DNA of 6,944 bases from Sphingosinicella sp041621755 (GTDB taxonomy: Bacteria; Pseudomonadota; Alphaproteobacteria; Sphingomonadales; Sphingomonadaceae). This document shows positions 1 to 5,134 of this stretch, piece by piece (within the stretch, counting starts at the first letter, position 1; each line of letters opens with the position of its first letter). Where the stretch lies: positions 1 through 6,944 of the forward strand of contig JBFKAE010000155.1 in the NCBI GenBank assembly GCA_041621755.1, read 5' to 3'. Made by a program: the position numbers and the translations under genes. The notes below the pieces were generated by a model. The model saw only the letters and a program-made list of their open reading frames with translations, was not told the DNA's origin and ran no database searches.

Positions 1-142
1 CCAGAATATTTTTCAAAGCGGCATTATTGGGGGGGGGAATGCGGTAGGAGAAAGGTTGGACAGGGGTGTATGGCAAGGGTTCGTTTCAACCCGTGCTGTC
101 TGCCCGACCAGGGCCTGCTTTTATTTCATCAAATCCGAAATT
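1..142. other. Non-coding left edge with G9 tract and small hairpin
   Basis: I see no credible coding frame on either strand here. A run of nine G residues lies at 29-37 and could be prone to slippage or sequencing error. A 5-bp inverted repeat (GGGTT at 77-81, AACCC at 88-92, 6-nt loop) could form a weak hairpin, but no T-tract follows, so it is not a convincing intrinsic terminator. If the tRNA end at 143-165 is an attachment site, this side would be the chromosomal (non-element) flank, because it follows the CCA end. That placement is inference. Confidence 0.4.
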
Positions 143-165
143 TGGTGGAGCCGAGGGGAATCGAA
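143..165 (-). other. tRNA-Ala-like (or tmRNA-like) 3' end, putative attachment site
   Basis: Read on the minus strand, this 23-bp stretch begins TTCGATTCCCCTCGG and ends GCTCCACCA. That is the T-loop, the 3' strand of the T-stem, the 3' acceptor strand, discriminator A and encoded CCA of a tRNA. The T at acceptor position 70 would allow the G3:U70 pair that marks tRNA-Ala; tmRNA, also charged with alanine, ends similarly. Nothing upstream (166 onward) resembles the rest of a tRNA: it turns abruptly AT-rich. A bare tRNA 3' end is the usual footprint of tyrosine-integrase insertion, where only the crossover segment is duplicated. In that reading the element lies to the right (above 165) and chromosomal flank to the left. 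No integrase gene is seen nearby. Confidence 0.6.
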
Positions 166-310
166 TTATATTATTAAGTAAATGAAATTACTTATATGAA
201 ATTTAATTCATATTAATAGTGCCCCAAGCAGTGCCCCAAGTTTTCTGAGCGTTAATTTTTTTGACCGAACCAGTTCCATAAGAATGATGTCGAAGACGAT
301 CACAAGGGGT
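166..310. other. AT-rich segment between two tRNA 3' ends
   Basis: This stretch is much more AT-rich than the rest of the window, especially 166-218, and carries no credible gene. ATGAAATT occurs twice (182-189 and 196-203). ATATGAA at 194-200 and TTCATAT at 207-213 form a 7-bp inverted repeat with a 6-nt spacer. An 11-bp tandem repeat follows at 218-240. AT-rich, bendable DNA with short direct repeats beside a tRNA 3' end is what integrase arm sites and IHF-type sites look like, so this may be remnant attachment-site DNA. That function is inferred; the composition and repeats are visible directly. Confidence 0.4.
218..240. repeat. Tandem 11-bp direct repeat AGTGCCCCAAG
   Basis: AGTGCCCCAAG occurs exactly at 218-228 and again at 230-240, separated by one C. 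Two identical copies this close together beside a tRNA-derived end suggest arm-type binding sites of an integrase, though a simple local duplication is also possible. The minus strand reads in one frame as TWGTAWGT followed by a stop, so the repeat could instead be the decayed tail of a lost gene. I cannot tell these apart from the sequence. Confidence 0.6.
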
Positions 311-341
311 ATTGGGGATTCGAATCCTTCCCGCTCCGCCA
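311..341 (+). other. tRNA-Ser-like 3' end, degenerate, putative attachment site
   Basis: The segment contains a T-loop-like TTCGAAT (319-325), a following 3' stem strand, and an acceptor end CCGCTCC-G-CCA finishing at 341. A G discriminator before CCA is typical of tRNA-Ser. The T-stem is imperfect: the pair closing the loop is A-C and two further pairs are G-T, so this is a decayed or imperfect copy and not a functional tRNA. No anticodon arm or long variable arm can be found upstream. It points the opposite way from the tRNA-like end at 143-165, so element DNA would lie to its left. It may be an attachment-site remnant of a second insertion. Confidence 0.5.
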
Positions 342-508
342 CGTAACTTGTTAATATTTCTCTGTTTTTATAGATTCCTTGCAAGTCTGTGATTACCCGT
401 GCGAAGTTTGCGGCAAACCATAACTGGTGGGGAAAAACAGCATCGTCTCTGCGCTCTTTTGGGCCGTTTTGGGGCGGGGAGTCTCTGCGCCGTTCAAAAT
501 CGGTCCGG
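342..508. other. Non-coding stretch with 13-bp palindrome
   Basis: Short plus-strand frames cross this stretch, but they have no recognisable domain, no clear ribosome binding site, and run through the repeat cluster downstream, so I do not call a gene. The one structural mark is GTTTGC-G-GCAAAC at 406-418, two perfect 6-bp arms around a central G. It could be an operator or a chance dyad. The stretch lies beyond the 3' end of the recombinase operon, which is transcribed towards it. Confidence 0.35.
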
Positions 509-703
509 TTTCCCTGCTTATCAGGGATTCTACAGGGTATATTTCAGATCTGGCCCGATTTTGGGCGTGTTGTGCCTTGCCGTGTAGCTTGCAACCCTGC
601 AGAAATGCTGGGATTATTACGTGTCGATAGTTGCAAATTCCCTGCGCGCCGGAGCAGCGAATTTATTCCGCGTTGCAGGGAATCCTGATGCCGCGCAGGG
701 AAT
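509..703. repeat. Cluster of GCAGGGAAT-like repeats in both orientations
   Basis: Variants of GCAGGGAAT recur through this stretch. Inverted copies are at 509-517 (TTTCCCTGC), 593-600 (partial, AACCCTGC) and 637-648 (ATTCCCTGCGCG). Direct copies are at 521-529 (TCAGGGATT, variant), 532-538 (partial, ACAGGGT), 675-683 and 692-703 (CGCGCAGGGAAT). The copies at 637-648 and 692-703 are exact 12-bp inverted repeats 43 bp apart. The cluster ends about 20 bp beyond the recombinase stop codon. Possible roles are recombinase binding or attachment sites, an mRNA 3'-end structure, or a dispersed short repeat family of the host. I infer a link with the recombinase only from proximity. Confidence 0.55.
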
Positions 704-726
704 GACATCGCGACGTCCCGTCATCA

Positions 727-2295
727 TCAGACCGCGTTCCAGCCGAGCACTTCACGCTGCTCTTGCCACCCGATTGGAATCGCGATCTGCTTGAGCGCTT
801 CGAGCGTGAGCGAGGGCGGCTGACGGCCGGTCAGAATATCGCGCTGAAGCTCAGGCGCGAGCAGCGCCAGCCGAAGAATTCTGCGATCATAGGGCGAGTT
901 CGGCGACATATCGAGCGACGGCATACCCTTGGACCAGCAAAGCATTTTATGCGCTTTGCGCAGCGCCGCGATCAAGCTCGGGTTTGGTCTCGATTGACGG
1001 ACATTGCCCGCCAGGACCAGCCGCTTGCCGCCACGCAGGGGAAATCGGAGCGGTACGCGAATCCGGATGCCGGCATCGCCTGAGTGAAGGATCTGCGCGT
1101 CGCTGCCGAGCGTGGTCGCCAGTTCGATCTGCAAGGACGCGGGCAGATCGAGTAGCAGTCCATCTTCGCGCAAGTGGATTGCCTGAACCTGGTCGAGAGG
1201 TGTGCTGCAATTGGGAAGCCAGCGTGTGATCAGTTCGGAAAGACACTTCTCGAGATCGCTTGCGGACATACGCCGCAACACGCCATCATCCGGCACTTTC
1301 CTCCCTTGTTGGAGCGATGCGGAGACATAGTAGCGATAGAGCTTGCCGTGCCGGTTGCGCGTATGGACAGGGGTCATAGTCTCGCCCGAGGCATCGAACA
1401 GCTTGCCGGTGAGACAGGAACTGGCGTTGGGCGATATTCTACGTCGCCTTGGTGTGTTCCGGTCAAGTGACCGCTGGACCTTGTCGAACAGGTCCTGGGT
1501 GATTATCGCTCCGTGACCACCTTCGTGCACCACGCCTTTGTGGCGGATTTTGCCGAGATAGATTGGGTTTTTCAGCAGATGGAACAATGCGCCGCGATTG
1601 AAGGGGAAGCCTCCAATGACATTGCCCTTGGCGGTTGTCCAGCGCTTCGACGTGATGCCACACCCGGCAAGATCACGCTGGAGGTGATGCACCGAGCCGA
1701 GCGCGAGATAGCGGGTGAAGATATGGCGGACGACTGAAGCTTCTTCTGCATTGATCCGAAGAATACGGGTGCCCGGCTCGGGCAGGTCATAGCCCAGTGG
1801 CAGGTTGCCGCCCATCCACATGCCCTTGGCTTTTGACGCAGCGATCTTGTCACGGATGCGCTCGCCGGTCACCTCGCGCTCGAACTGCGCAAAGCTGAGC
1901 AGCACGTTCAGGGTCAGCCGTCCCATGCTGCTCGTCGTGTTGAACGCCTGAGTGACCGAAACGAAGCTGACGCCCTTCGCGTCGAACAGCTCGACGATGC
2001 GGGCAAAGTCGGCAAGGCTGCGGGTCAGCCGGTCGATCTTGTAGACAACCACGACATCGATGCGGTCGGCCTCGACATCGGCGAGCAGCTTTTGCAGCGC
2101 CGGGCGCGCCATCGTTCCGCCCGAGAAGCCGCCATCATCGTAAGGCGCAGGCAGCAGCCGCCAACCCTCGCTCGCCTGGCTCTTCACATAGGCGATGCCG
2201 GCCTCACGCTGTGCATCGAGGCTGTTGAAGCCCTGCTCGAGCCCGTCCTCCGAGCTTTTCCTTGTATAGATGGCGCAGCGCAGCGTCTTTGCCAT
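727..2295 (-). CDS. Large serine recombinase (site-specific recombinase)
   Basis: This 522-aa protein should cut and rejoin DNA at specific sites through a 5'-phosphoserine link. Its N-terminal resolvase domain (about residues 5-155) carries Y10-x-R12-x-S14, with S14 the likely nucleophile, and the D88-R89-L90-T-R92 motif. A 'recombinase' domain follows (about 168-280), including the segment FNRGALFHLLKNPIYLGKIRHKG. Residues 295-330 (LTGKLF..., KLYRYYVS) correspond to the zinc-ribbon position but lack paired cysteines, so the ribbon is degenerate. A C-terminal helical segment (SPYDRRILRLALL, 467-479) is typical of this subgroup. Length suits a large serine recombinase. The ATG shares one base with the TGA of the DUF2924 gene (TGATG), implying translational coupling. 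The reading frame ends in three tandem TGA codons (729 back to 721). It is the last gene of a three-gene operon. It looks intact; its target site is unknown. Confidence 0.93.
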   Translation of the reverse strand: MAKTLRCAIYTRKSSEDGLEQGFNSLDAQREAGIAYVKSQASEGWRLLPAPYDDGGFSGGTMARPALQKLLADVEADRIDVVVVYKIDRLTRSLADFARIVELFDAKGVSFVSVTQAFNTTSSMGRLTLNVLLSFAQFEREVTGERIRDKIAASKAKGMWMGGNLPLGYDLPEPGTRILRINAEEASVVRHIFTRYLALGSVHHLQRDLAGCGITSKRWTTAKGNVIGGFPFNRGALFHLLKNPIYLGKIRHKGVVHEGGHGAIITQDLFDKVQRSLDRNTPRRRRISPNASSCLTGKLFDASGETMTPVHTRNRHGKLYRYYVSASLQQGRKVPDDGVLRRMSASDLEKCLSELITRWLPNCSTPLDQVQAIHLREDGLLLDLPASLQIELATTLGSDAQILHSGDAGIRIRVPLRFPLRGGKRLVLAGNVRQSRPNPSLIAALRKAHKMLCWSKGMPSLDMSPNSPYDRRILRLALLAPELQRDILTGRQPPSLTLEALKQIAIPIGWQEQREVLGWNAV

Positions 2296-2699
2296 CAGTC
2301 ATCCCGCAATCCGAAGAAGCGTGGCCCGTTCCAGCGGCTGCCGGCAATCGCCGTCGCTGCGGCCGAGAGCGAGGGGTAGAGCTGGTCTTCCCAGCGAAAG
2401 CCCCGATCCTCGACCACGACCTCGACCCTGCGGCCCTTCCAGTTACGCGCGAGCCGTGCGCCAATACCAAGGTCGAGGCCTTCGGCTTGTGATGCGCCGG
2501 TTCTGGCCAAAGCGCGTCGCGTGTCGGTATCGAGCCCACCGCGCGTATCGGCCTGCAACCGCCAGGCGAGCAGGCTGCGCAGGATCGGTGCCGAGCGCAA
2601 TGGCGGGGGCTTGCCATAGCGTCTGCCCCATTCCTTTCGGAGTTCATCGAGACCCATAGCCTTGATCTCGGTAATGTGCCTATCAACTGCGTTGCTCAT
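2295..2699 (-). CDS. DUF2924 family protein
   Basis: This 134-aa protein matches the DUF2924 family by its N-terminal pattern (LDELRKEWGRRYGKPPP..., residues 17-33, then RSLLAWRLQ) and its C-terminal block. The C-terminal half (about 86-132: RNWKGR...VEVVVEDRGFRWEDQLYPSLSAAA...WNGPRFFGL) resembles the RAMA fold, proposed to sense modified DNA; that similarity is by eye. No signal peptide or membrane segment is visible. The ATG overlaps the TGA of the upstream DUF3489 gene (ATGA), and a GGAG sits about nine bases before the start. The family is commonly found directly upstream of a large serine recombinase in alphaproteobacteria. A role as DNA-binding accessory or specificity factor for the recombinase is my inference; the biochemical function is not established as far as I know. 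Confidence 0.85.
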   Translation of the reverse strand: MSNAVDRHITEIKAMGLDELRKEWGRRYGKPPPLRSAPILRSLLAWRLQADTRGGLDTDTRRALARTGASQAEGLDLGIGARLARNWKGRRVEVVVEDRGFRWEDQLYPSLSAAATAIAGSRWNGPRFFGLRDD

Positions 2700-2989
2700 G
2701 AAGCTGCGCTCCGTTCATTAGCACGATAGCGGCGAACGCCGTCGATCTTTTCTGATGCGATTGTGAGCCCACGTTTCTTGAGCGCGACAGCCATGGCACT
2801 GCGTATGGAATGTGCCTGCCATCCGGTTGCCTCGCTCATCTCGGCAATAGTCGCACCATCGGGCCGCATCAGCAGCGCTTCGAGCTGATCGAGCCGGGTT
2901 GGCTTTTGCGTTTCCATTTTCATCTTGAGGACACTAGTGGAATTGATCCGGGCAATTTTCTTTGCAGTGGTCTTGCTTGTCCTGGTCAT
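2696..2989 (-). CDS. DUF3489 family protein, winged-helix-like
   Basis: This 97-aa protein has a basic, lysine-rich N-terminus (residues 1-30) followed by a compact domain typical of DUF3489: LDQLEALLMRPDGATIAEMSEATGW (33-57), HSIRSAMAVALKKRGL (60-75), then a hairpin-like IDGVRRYR (82-89). This pattern suggests a small winged helix-turn-helix that could bind DNA. The start at 2989 is supported by GGAG seven bases upstream (near 2998-3001); internal ATGs at codons 23 and 25 lack that support. It is the first gene of the trio with the DUF2924 protein and recombinase, overlapping the next gene by four bases. A regulatory or recombination-accessory role is inferred from fold and context. No promoter is obvious upstream, but a perfect palindrome lies 50 bp before the start. 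Confidence 0.82.
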   Translation of the reverse strand: MTRTSKTTAKKIARINSTSVLKMKMETQKPTRLDQLEALLMRPDGATIAEMSEATGWQAHSIRSAMAVALKKRGLTIASEKIDGVRRYRANERSAAS

Positions 2990-3038
2990 TATTGGTCTCC
3001 GATAGCGCGGCGCCAGAATGCCGCCGCTACCGACACAA

Positions 3039-3054
3039 GCCCGGTTTACCGGGC
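3039..3054. promoter_or_regulatory. Perfect palindrome upstream of the recombinase operon
   Basis: GCCCGGTTTACCGGGC has two perfect 7-bp arms around TT. It lies 50 bp upstream of the DUF3489 start, in the leader or promoter region of the minus-strand operon. No T-tract follows on either strand, so an intrinsic terminator is unlikely. An operator for the winged-helix protein of the same operon, or an RNA hairpin in its leader, are the plausible readings. The dyad is directly visible; the function is inferred. Confidence 0.4.
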
Positions 3055-3089
3055 GCTAGACAGCAACGCTCGAATCCCGCCCCAAGTCC

Positions 3090-3201
3090 AGTCGATATAT
3101 CATGCAGTTTCAAAATGATGGTTATGGACTTCTGACCCCGTCCATGCCTTCGTGACGTCATGGACGATAACGAAGCGACATTGGTCCAGGGCAATCGCAT
3201 T
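3090..3201. other. Intergenic stretch with competing hairpins
   Basis: No gene is seen here. CGTCCATG (3139-3146) and CATGGACG (3159-3166) are perfect 8-bp inverted repeats with a 12-nt loop. ATGGAC also occurs at 3124-3129, so GTCCAT at 3140-3145 can pair with either side. Near-identical 13-mers TTTCAAAATGATG (3108-3120) and TTTCAAAATAGTG (3200-3212) lie at the two ends and differ at two positions; the second overlaps the end of the IS5-like frame. These could be remnants of an insertion-sequence end, but I cannot define a terminal inverted repeat pair. Confidence 0.35.
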
Positions 3202-3513
3202 TCAAAATAGTGCGAGTAGCTTGACGAGGTAGTCATTGCTCCACGCGGCGCGTTTGAGTTTGACGCGTAGGGAGCCTTTGGCGGGGTCTTTGCGGACGGC
3301 GTTGCCGATGGTGCGGATGAACAGCCCCATGCGGTGCTTCTGCCCTGCGAACACGTGCTCGACCGCAGAGCGCACAGCGGACCGTTTGGCATTGGCTCTG
3401 GCGATGTGCTCGGGCATTGCCCGCCCTCGCGGTTTCTTCTGATGGATGTGGCTGCTGAGCATGCCCTTGGCGAGGAAGGCTTCGTTCTTCTTTGAGCGAT
3501 GGTCACGGTCCGC
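3202..3513 (-). pseudogene. IS5-family transposase, C-terminal remnant
   Basis: Read on the minus strand from about 3513, the frame gives ADRDHRSKKNEAFLAKG, then MLSSHIHQKKPRGRAMPEH, IARANAKRSAVRSAVEHVFA and GQKHRMGLFIRTIG. This is the C-terminal part of an IS5-family DDE transposase, including the final catalytic glutamate region (AVEHVF). About the first two thirds of a normal protein is missing: going upstream, the similarity stops near 3513 and a TAG follows in frame. The last 30 or so residues (AVRKDPAKGSLRVKLKRAAW onward) do not look like the usual LANLAYN...R ending, so the 3' end may also be rearranged. The remnant abuts, and partly overlaps, the DUF5681-like fragment on the other strand. 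The element should be immobile. Confidence 0.72.
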
Positions 3514-3786
3514 GAGGATGGTCGTGAGCGGCGGATTACGGCGGCAGAAGCGTTCCTCCTCCAGCTGACGCAGAAGGGTCTATCGGGCGACAGTGCCGCT
3601 GCGCGCGCTTCGCTCACTGCGATCGAGGCGGCAAGAACCAAGCAGGGCGATCATATGCCGATATCCGTGATCCGCCTCGTGCTCATAGGAATGGGTATTG
3701 AAACAATACTCGCAGATCTGGGGCTAGCAGTGAAAAAACATGCCTTGAACAAGGATCGGGCGCGCTGGGAGTTGCAGCCGTGGATC
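3499..3786 (+). pseudogene. DUF5681-type protein fragment, truncated at both ends
   Basis: The 96 codons read MVTVREDGRERRITAAEAFL, then LQLTQKGLSGDSAAARASL and a segment ending RARWELQPWI. The VTVREDGR...EAFLLQLT..GLSGD..AA pattern is typical of DUF5681, a family of unknown function frequent in alphaproteobacterial mobile DNA. The usual N-terminal KPGQSGNPKGRPKG-like region is absent, lost at the boundary with the IS5-like remnant. The family's C-terminal end beyond the PWI-type motif has been replaced by ald. Identification is by pattern only. Confidence 0.6.
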
Positions 3787-4392
3787 CCCGGCGTGGCGCC
3801 GGCCAAGGTGGCGATACTTGGCGGAGGGGTTTCCGGATTAAATGCCGCGCAGATGGCCGTCGGCCTGCGCGCAGATGTCACGATCTACGACATCAGCAAT
3901 GAACGGCTGGCCGAACTGGACACCTACTTCGGCAACTCGATCAAGACCGCCTATGCATCGAATGCAGCCATTGCCGAGGCCCTTGCCGAGGCGCACCTCG
4001 TCATCGGGGCGGTGCTGGTCCCGGGTGCCGCTGCGCCCAAGCTTGTCAAGCGTGACATGCTGGCCACGATGAAACGCGGCGCGGTACTCGTCGACATTGC
4101 CATTGACCAGGGCGGCTGCTTCGAGACGTCGCATGCGACCACCCATGACGATCCGGTCTACGAGGTCGACGGCATCATCCACTATTGTGTGGCCAATATG
4201 CCGGGCGCTGTGGCGCGCACTTCTGCCATCGCGCTCAACAATGCGACGCTGAAGTATGCTCTGAAGATTGCGAATCTGGGTCTGGACGAGGCGATGAAGC
4301 AGGACCGTCACTTGCGTGCGGGCCTGAACGTCGAGGATGGCGTGATTAGGCACCCTGCCGTCGCCGAGGCGCTTGGCATGCCGCTCGGTTAG
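3499..4392 (+). CDS. Chimeric open frame: DUF5681-like fragment fused to alanine dehydrogenase C-terminus
   Basis: The 297-codon frame joins two unrelated pieces. Residues 1-96 resemble part of a DUF5681 protein; residues 97-297 are the C-terminal part of alanine dehydrogenase. The junction falls at PWI/PGVAPAKV (nucleotides 3786/3787) and is exactly in frame. An in-frame TGA at 3493-3495 and the IS5-like remnant lie just upstream. The ATG at 3499 has no clear Shine-Dalgarno sequence, so expression is doubtful. Without the Ald N-terminal domain, alanine dehydrogenase activity is not expected, although the NAD-binding fold could still form. It is probably a relic of an insertion or deletion with an island boundary in ald. 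A functional new fusion is possible only if the same junction recurs in other genomes. Confidence 0.75.
   Translation: MVTVREDGRERRITAAEAFLLQLTQKGLSGDSAAARASLTAIEAARTKQGDHMPISVIRLVLIGMGIETILADLGLAVKKHALNKDRARWELQPWIPGVAPAKVAILGGGVSGLNAAQMAVGLRADVTIYDISNERLAELDTYFGNSIKTAYASNAAIAEALAEAHLVIGAVLVPGAAAPKLVKRDMLATMKRGAVLVDIAIDQGGCFETSHATTHDDPVYEVDGIIHYCVANMPGAVARTSAIALNNATLKYALKIANLGLDEAMKQDRHLRAGLNVEDGVIRHPAVAEALGMPLG
3787..4392 (+). pseudogene. ald: Alanine dehydrogenase, C-terminal NAD-binding fragment
   Basis: Alanine dehydrogenase interconverts L-alanine and pyruvate plus ammonium with NAD. The 201 residues kept here start at PGVAPAKVAILGGGVSG, a Rossmann GxGxxG motif, with an acidic residue at the end of the second strand (VTIYD). 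They continue through LVIGAVLVPGAAAPKLV, VDIAIDQGGCFETSHATTH and CVANMPGAVARTSAIALNNA to a normal-looking C-terminus, LGMPLG. These are hallmark Ald blocks and separate it from transhydrogenase PntA. A complete Ald is about 370 residues, so roughly 155-165 N-terminal residues are gone, including the substrate-binding Arg, Lys and His positions. No piece of them is found elsewhere in the window. The retained part is well conserved, suggesting recent loss. Confidence 0.88.
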
Positions 4393-4480
4393 GGCGCGGA
4401 CCAGGGCCGCACGGCTCGTCACAACGTGAATGCGAACAGAATCACAACCATTAATGTCCTACAACTTTGCAGACGAAATC
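4393..4480. other. Spacer after ald remnant
   Basis: This spacer separates the ald stop from the carboxylase promoter. A weak GCGG/CCGC dyad lies near 4397-4411, but there is no T-tract, so I do not call a terminator. Nothing else stands out. Confidence 0.3.
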
Positions 4481-4508
4481 TTGACTTTGGCTGGCCGTGC
4501 GCTAGAGA
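4481..4508 (+). promoter_or_regulatory. Candidate housekeeping promoter of the carboxylase operon
   Basis: TTGACTT at 4481-4487, a 13-bp spacer and GCTAGAGA at 4501-4508 fit the alphaproteobacterial (Caulobacter sigma-73 type) pattern TTGACgS-N10-14-GCTANAWC except at the last two bases. Transcription would begin near 4515, giving a leader of about 107 bases before the TTG start of the carrier-protein gene. The site follows the ald remnant directly, so the operon would have its own promoter, independent of the damaged upstream DNA. Confidence 0.5.
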
Positions 4509-4604
4509 TTCGGAGCCATGGGTCGATTCCGTCAAATTGCTGGCGGTCGGCTAGGCCGGGAATATGCGCATCACGACCTCGTAATGGCATGTGCCGCCCC
4601 AAGT

Positions 4605-4612
4605 GAGAGAGG
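4605..4612 (+). promoter_or_regulatory. Ribosome binding site deciding a TTG start
   Basis: GAGAGAGG at 4605-4612 lies nine bases before the TTG at 4622, or seven counting the following GA (4613-4614) as part of the site. An in-frame TGA at 4604-4606 rules out any start further upstream in this frame, and no ATG or GTG occurs near the protein's N-terminus. TTG at 4622 is therefore the best start. Confidence 0.65.
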
Positions 4613-4621
4613 GATCTGAAA

Positions 4622-5134
4622 TTGAGCCATAAAGACAGGTTCCCTGCGCTGGATTGCTACGACGTTCGGGCAATCATCGACCAATTCAGCGCGAGCCAGT
4701 GGAAGACGCTCGAGATCGAGCTGGGCGGAACCAGGCTGTTTCTCAGTAAGGACGCCCTTGCCGGCCCAGTATGGGAAAAGAACTCATCTGCAGCGCCTGT
4801 GGCGGCGGCGGCGTCTCCGACTGTGCCCACCCCAGCTGGGTCTGGCCATGCCGCGCCTTCCGTAACACCGACGGCTGAGCGCGCGGTCGGGCAGGTGGTC
4901 GTGAATGCTCCTTCGCTGGGGACGTTCTATCGTTCGCCCAAGCCCGGCGTTGCCCCGTTCATCGAGGTCGGTCAGGAGGTCGAAGCCGAGACCGAGCTGT
5001 GCCTGATCGAGGTCATGAAACTCTTCACGACCTTGCGCGCCGGCACGAAGGGCAAGGTCGTCGAAATTCTCGTTGAGGATGGCGTGATGGTCGAACATGA
5101 CCAGCCCCTGTTCGTCATTGATACAAATGGCTGA
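4622..5134 (+). CDS. Biotin carboxyl carrier protein (AccB-like)
   Basis: This 170-aa cytoplasmic protein should carry carboxybiotin between the carboxylase and transferase subunits encoded next to it. Residues 8-45 (LDCYDVRAIIDQF..., LEIELGGTRLFLSK) match the AccB N-terminal segment. Residues 55-88 are a flexible Ala/Pro-rich linker. The biotinyl domain spans about 92-168: VVNAPSLGTFYRSPKPG, with a thumb-like insert, then LCLIEVMKLF, in which K133 is the likely biotinylated lysine. The motif is EVMK where AccB proteins usually have EAMK. The start is TTG at 4622, supported by a purine-rich ribosome binding site. Its stop overlaps the next gene's start by eight bases. The HMGL-type transferase downstream argues that this is not the fatty-acid acetyl-CoA carboxylase, so I leave accB unassigned. 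Confidence 0.87.
   Translation: MSHKDRFPALDCYDVRAIIDQFSASQWKTLEIELGGTRLFLSKDALAGPVWEKNSSAAPVAAAASPTVPTPAGSGHAAPSVTPTAERAVGQVVVNAPSLGTFYRSPKPGVAPFIEVGQEVEAETELCLIEVMKLFTTLRAGTKGKVVEILVEDGVMVEHDQPLFVIDTNG

Noticed and set aside
143..341. Complete tRNA genes
   Set aside because: Only 3' ends are recognisable; no D-arm, anticodon arm or 5' acceptor strand can be found.
389..688. Overlapping plus-strand open frames of 62-99 codons beside the recombinase
   Set aside because: No domain, no clear ribosome site, and the frames run across the GCAGGGAAT repeats in several phases; best explained as non-coding repeat DNA.
509..703. CRISPR array
   Set aside because: The repeats are about 9 bp, in both orientations and irregularly spaced, and no cas genes are present.
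2204..2686. 160-codon minus-strand frame overlapping the DUF2924 gene
   Set aside because: Shadow of the DUF2924 and recombinase genes in another frame; no family pattern.
3039..3054. Palindrome as an intrinsic terminator
   Set aside because: No T-tract follows on either strand and it precedes a gene rather than following one.
3077..3087. CCGCCCCAAGT shared with 4594-4604, and its core GCCCCAAGT with 233-241
   Set aside because: Short GC-rich match at unrelated positions without symmetrical context; probably chance.
3027..3641. 204-codon minus-strand frame across the IS5-like and DUF5681-like pieces
   Set aside because: Low-complexity Ser/Arg/Pro translation with no domain; it lies out of frame with the recognisable transposase remnant.
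3838..4422. 194-codon minus-strand frame opposite ald
   Set aside because: Antisense shadow of the conserved ald segment.
4518..4619. 33-codon leader frame upstream of the carrier-protein gene
   Set aside because: GGAG lies only two bases from its ATG and the peptide resembles nothing known; not annotated as a gene, only mentioned as a possible leader.
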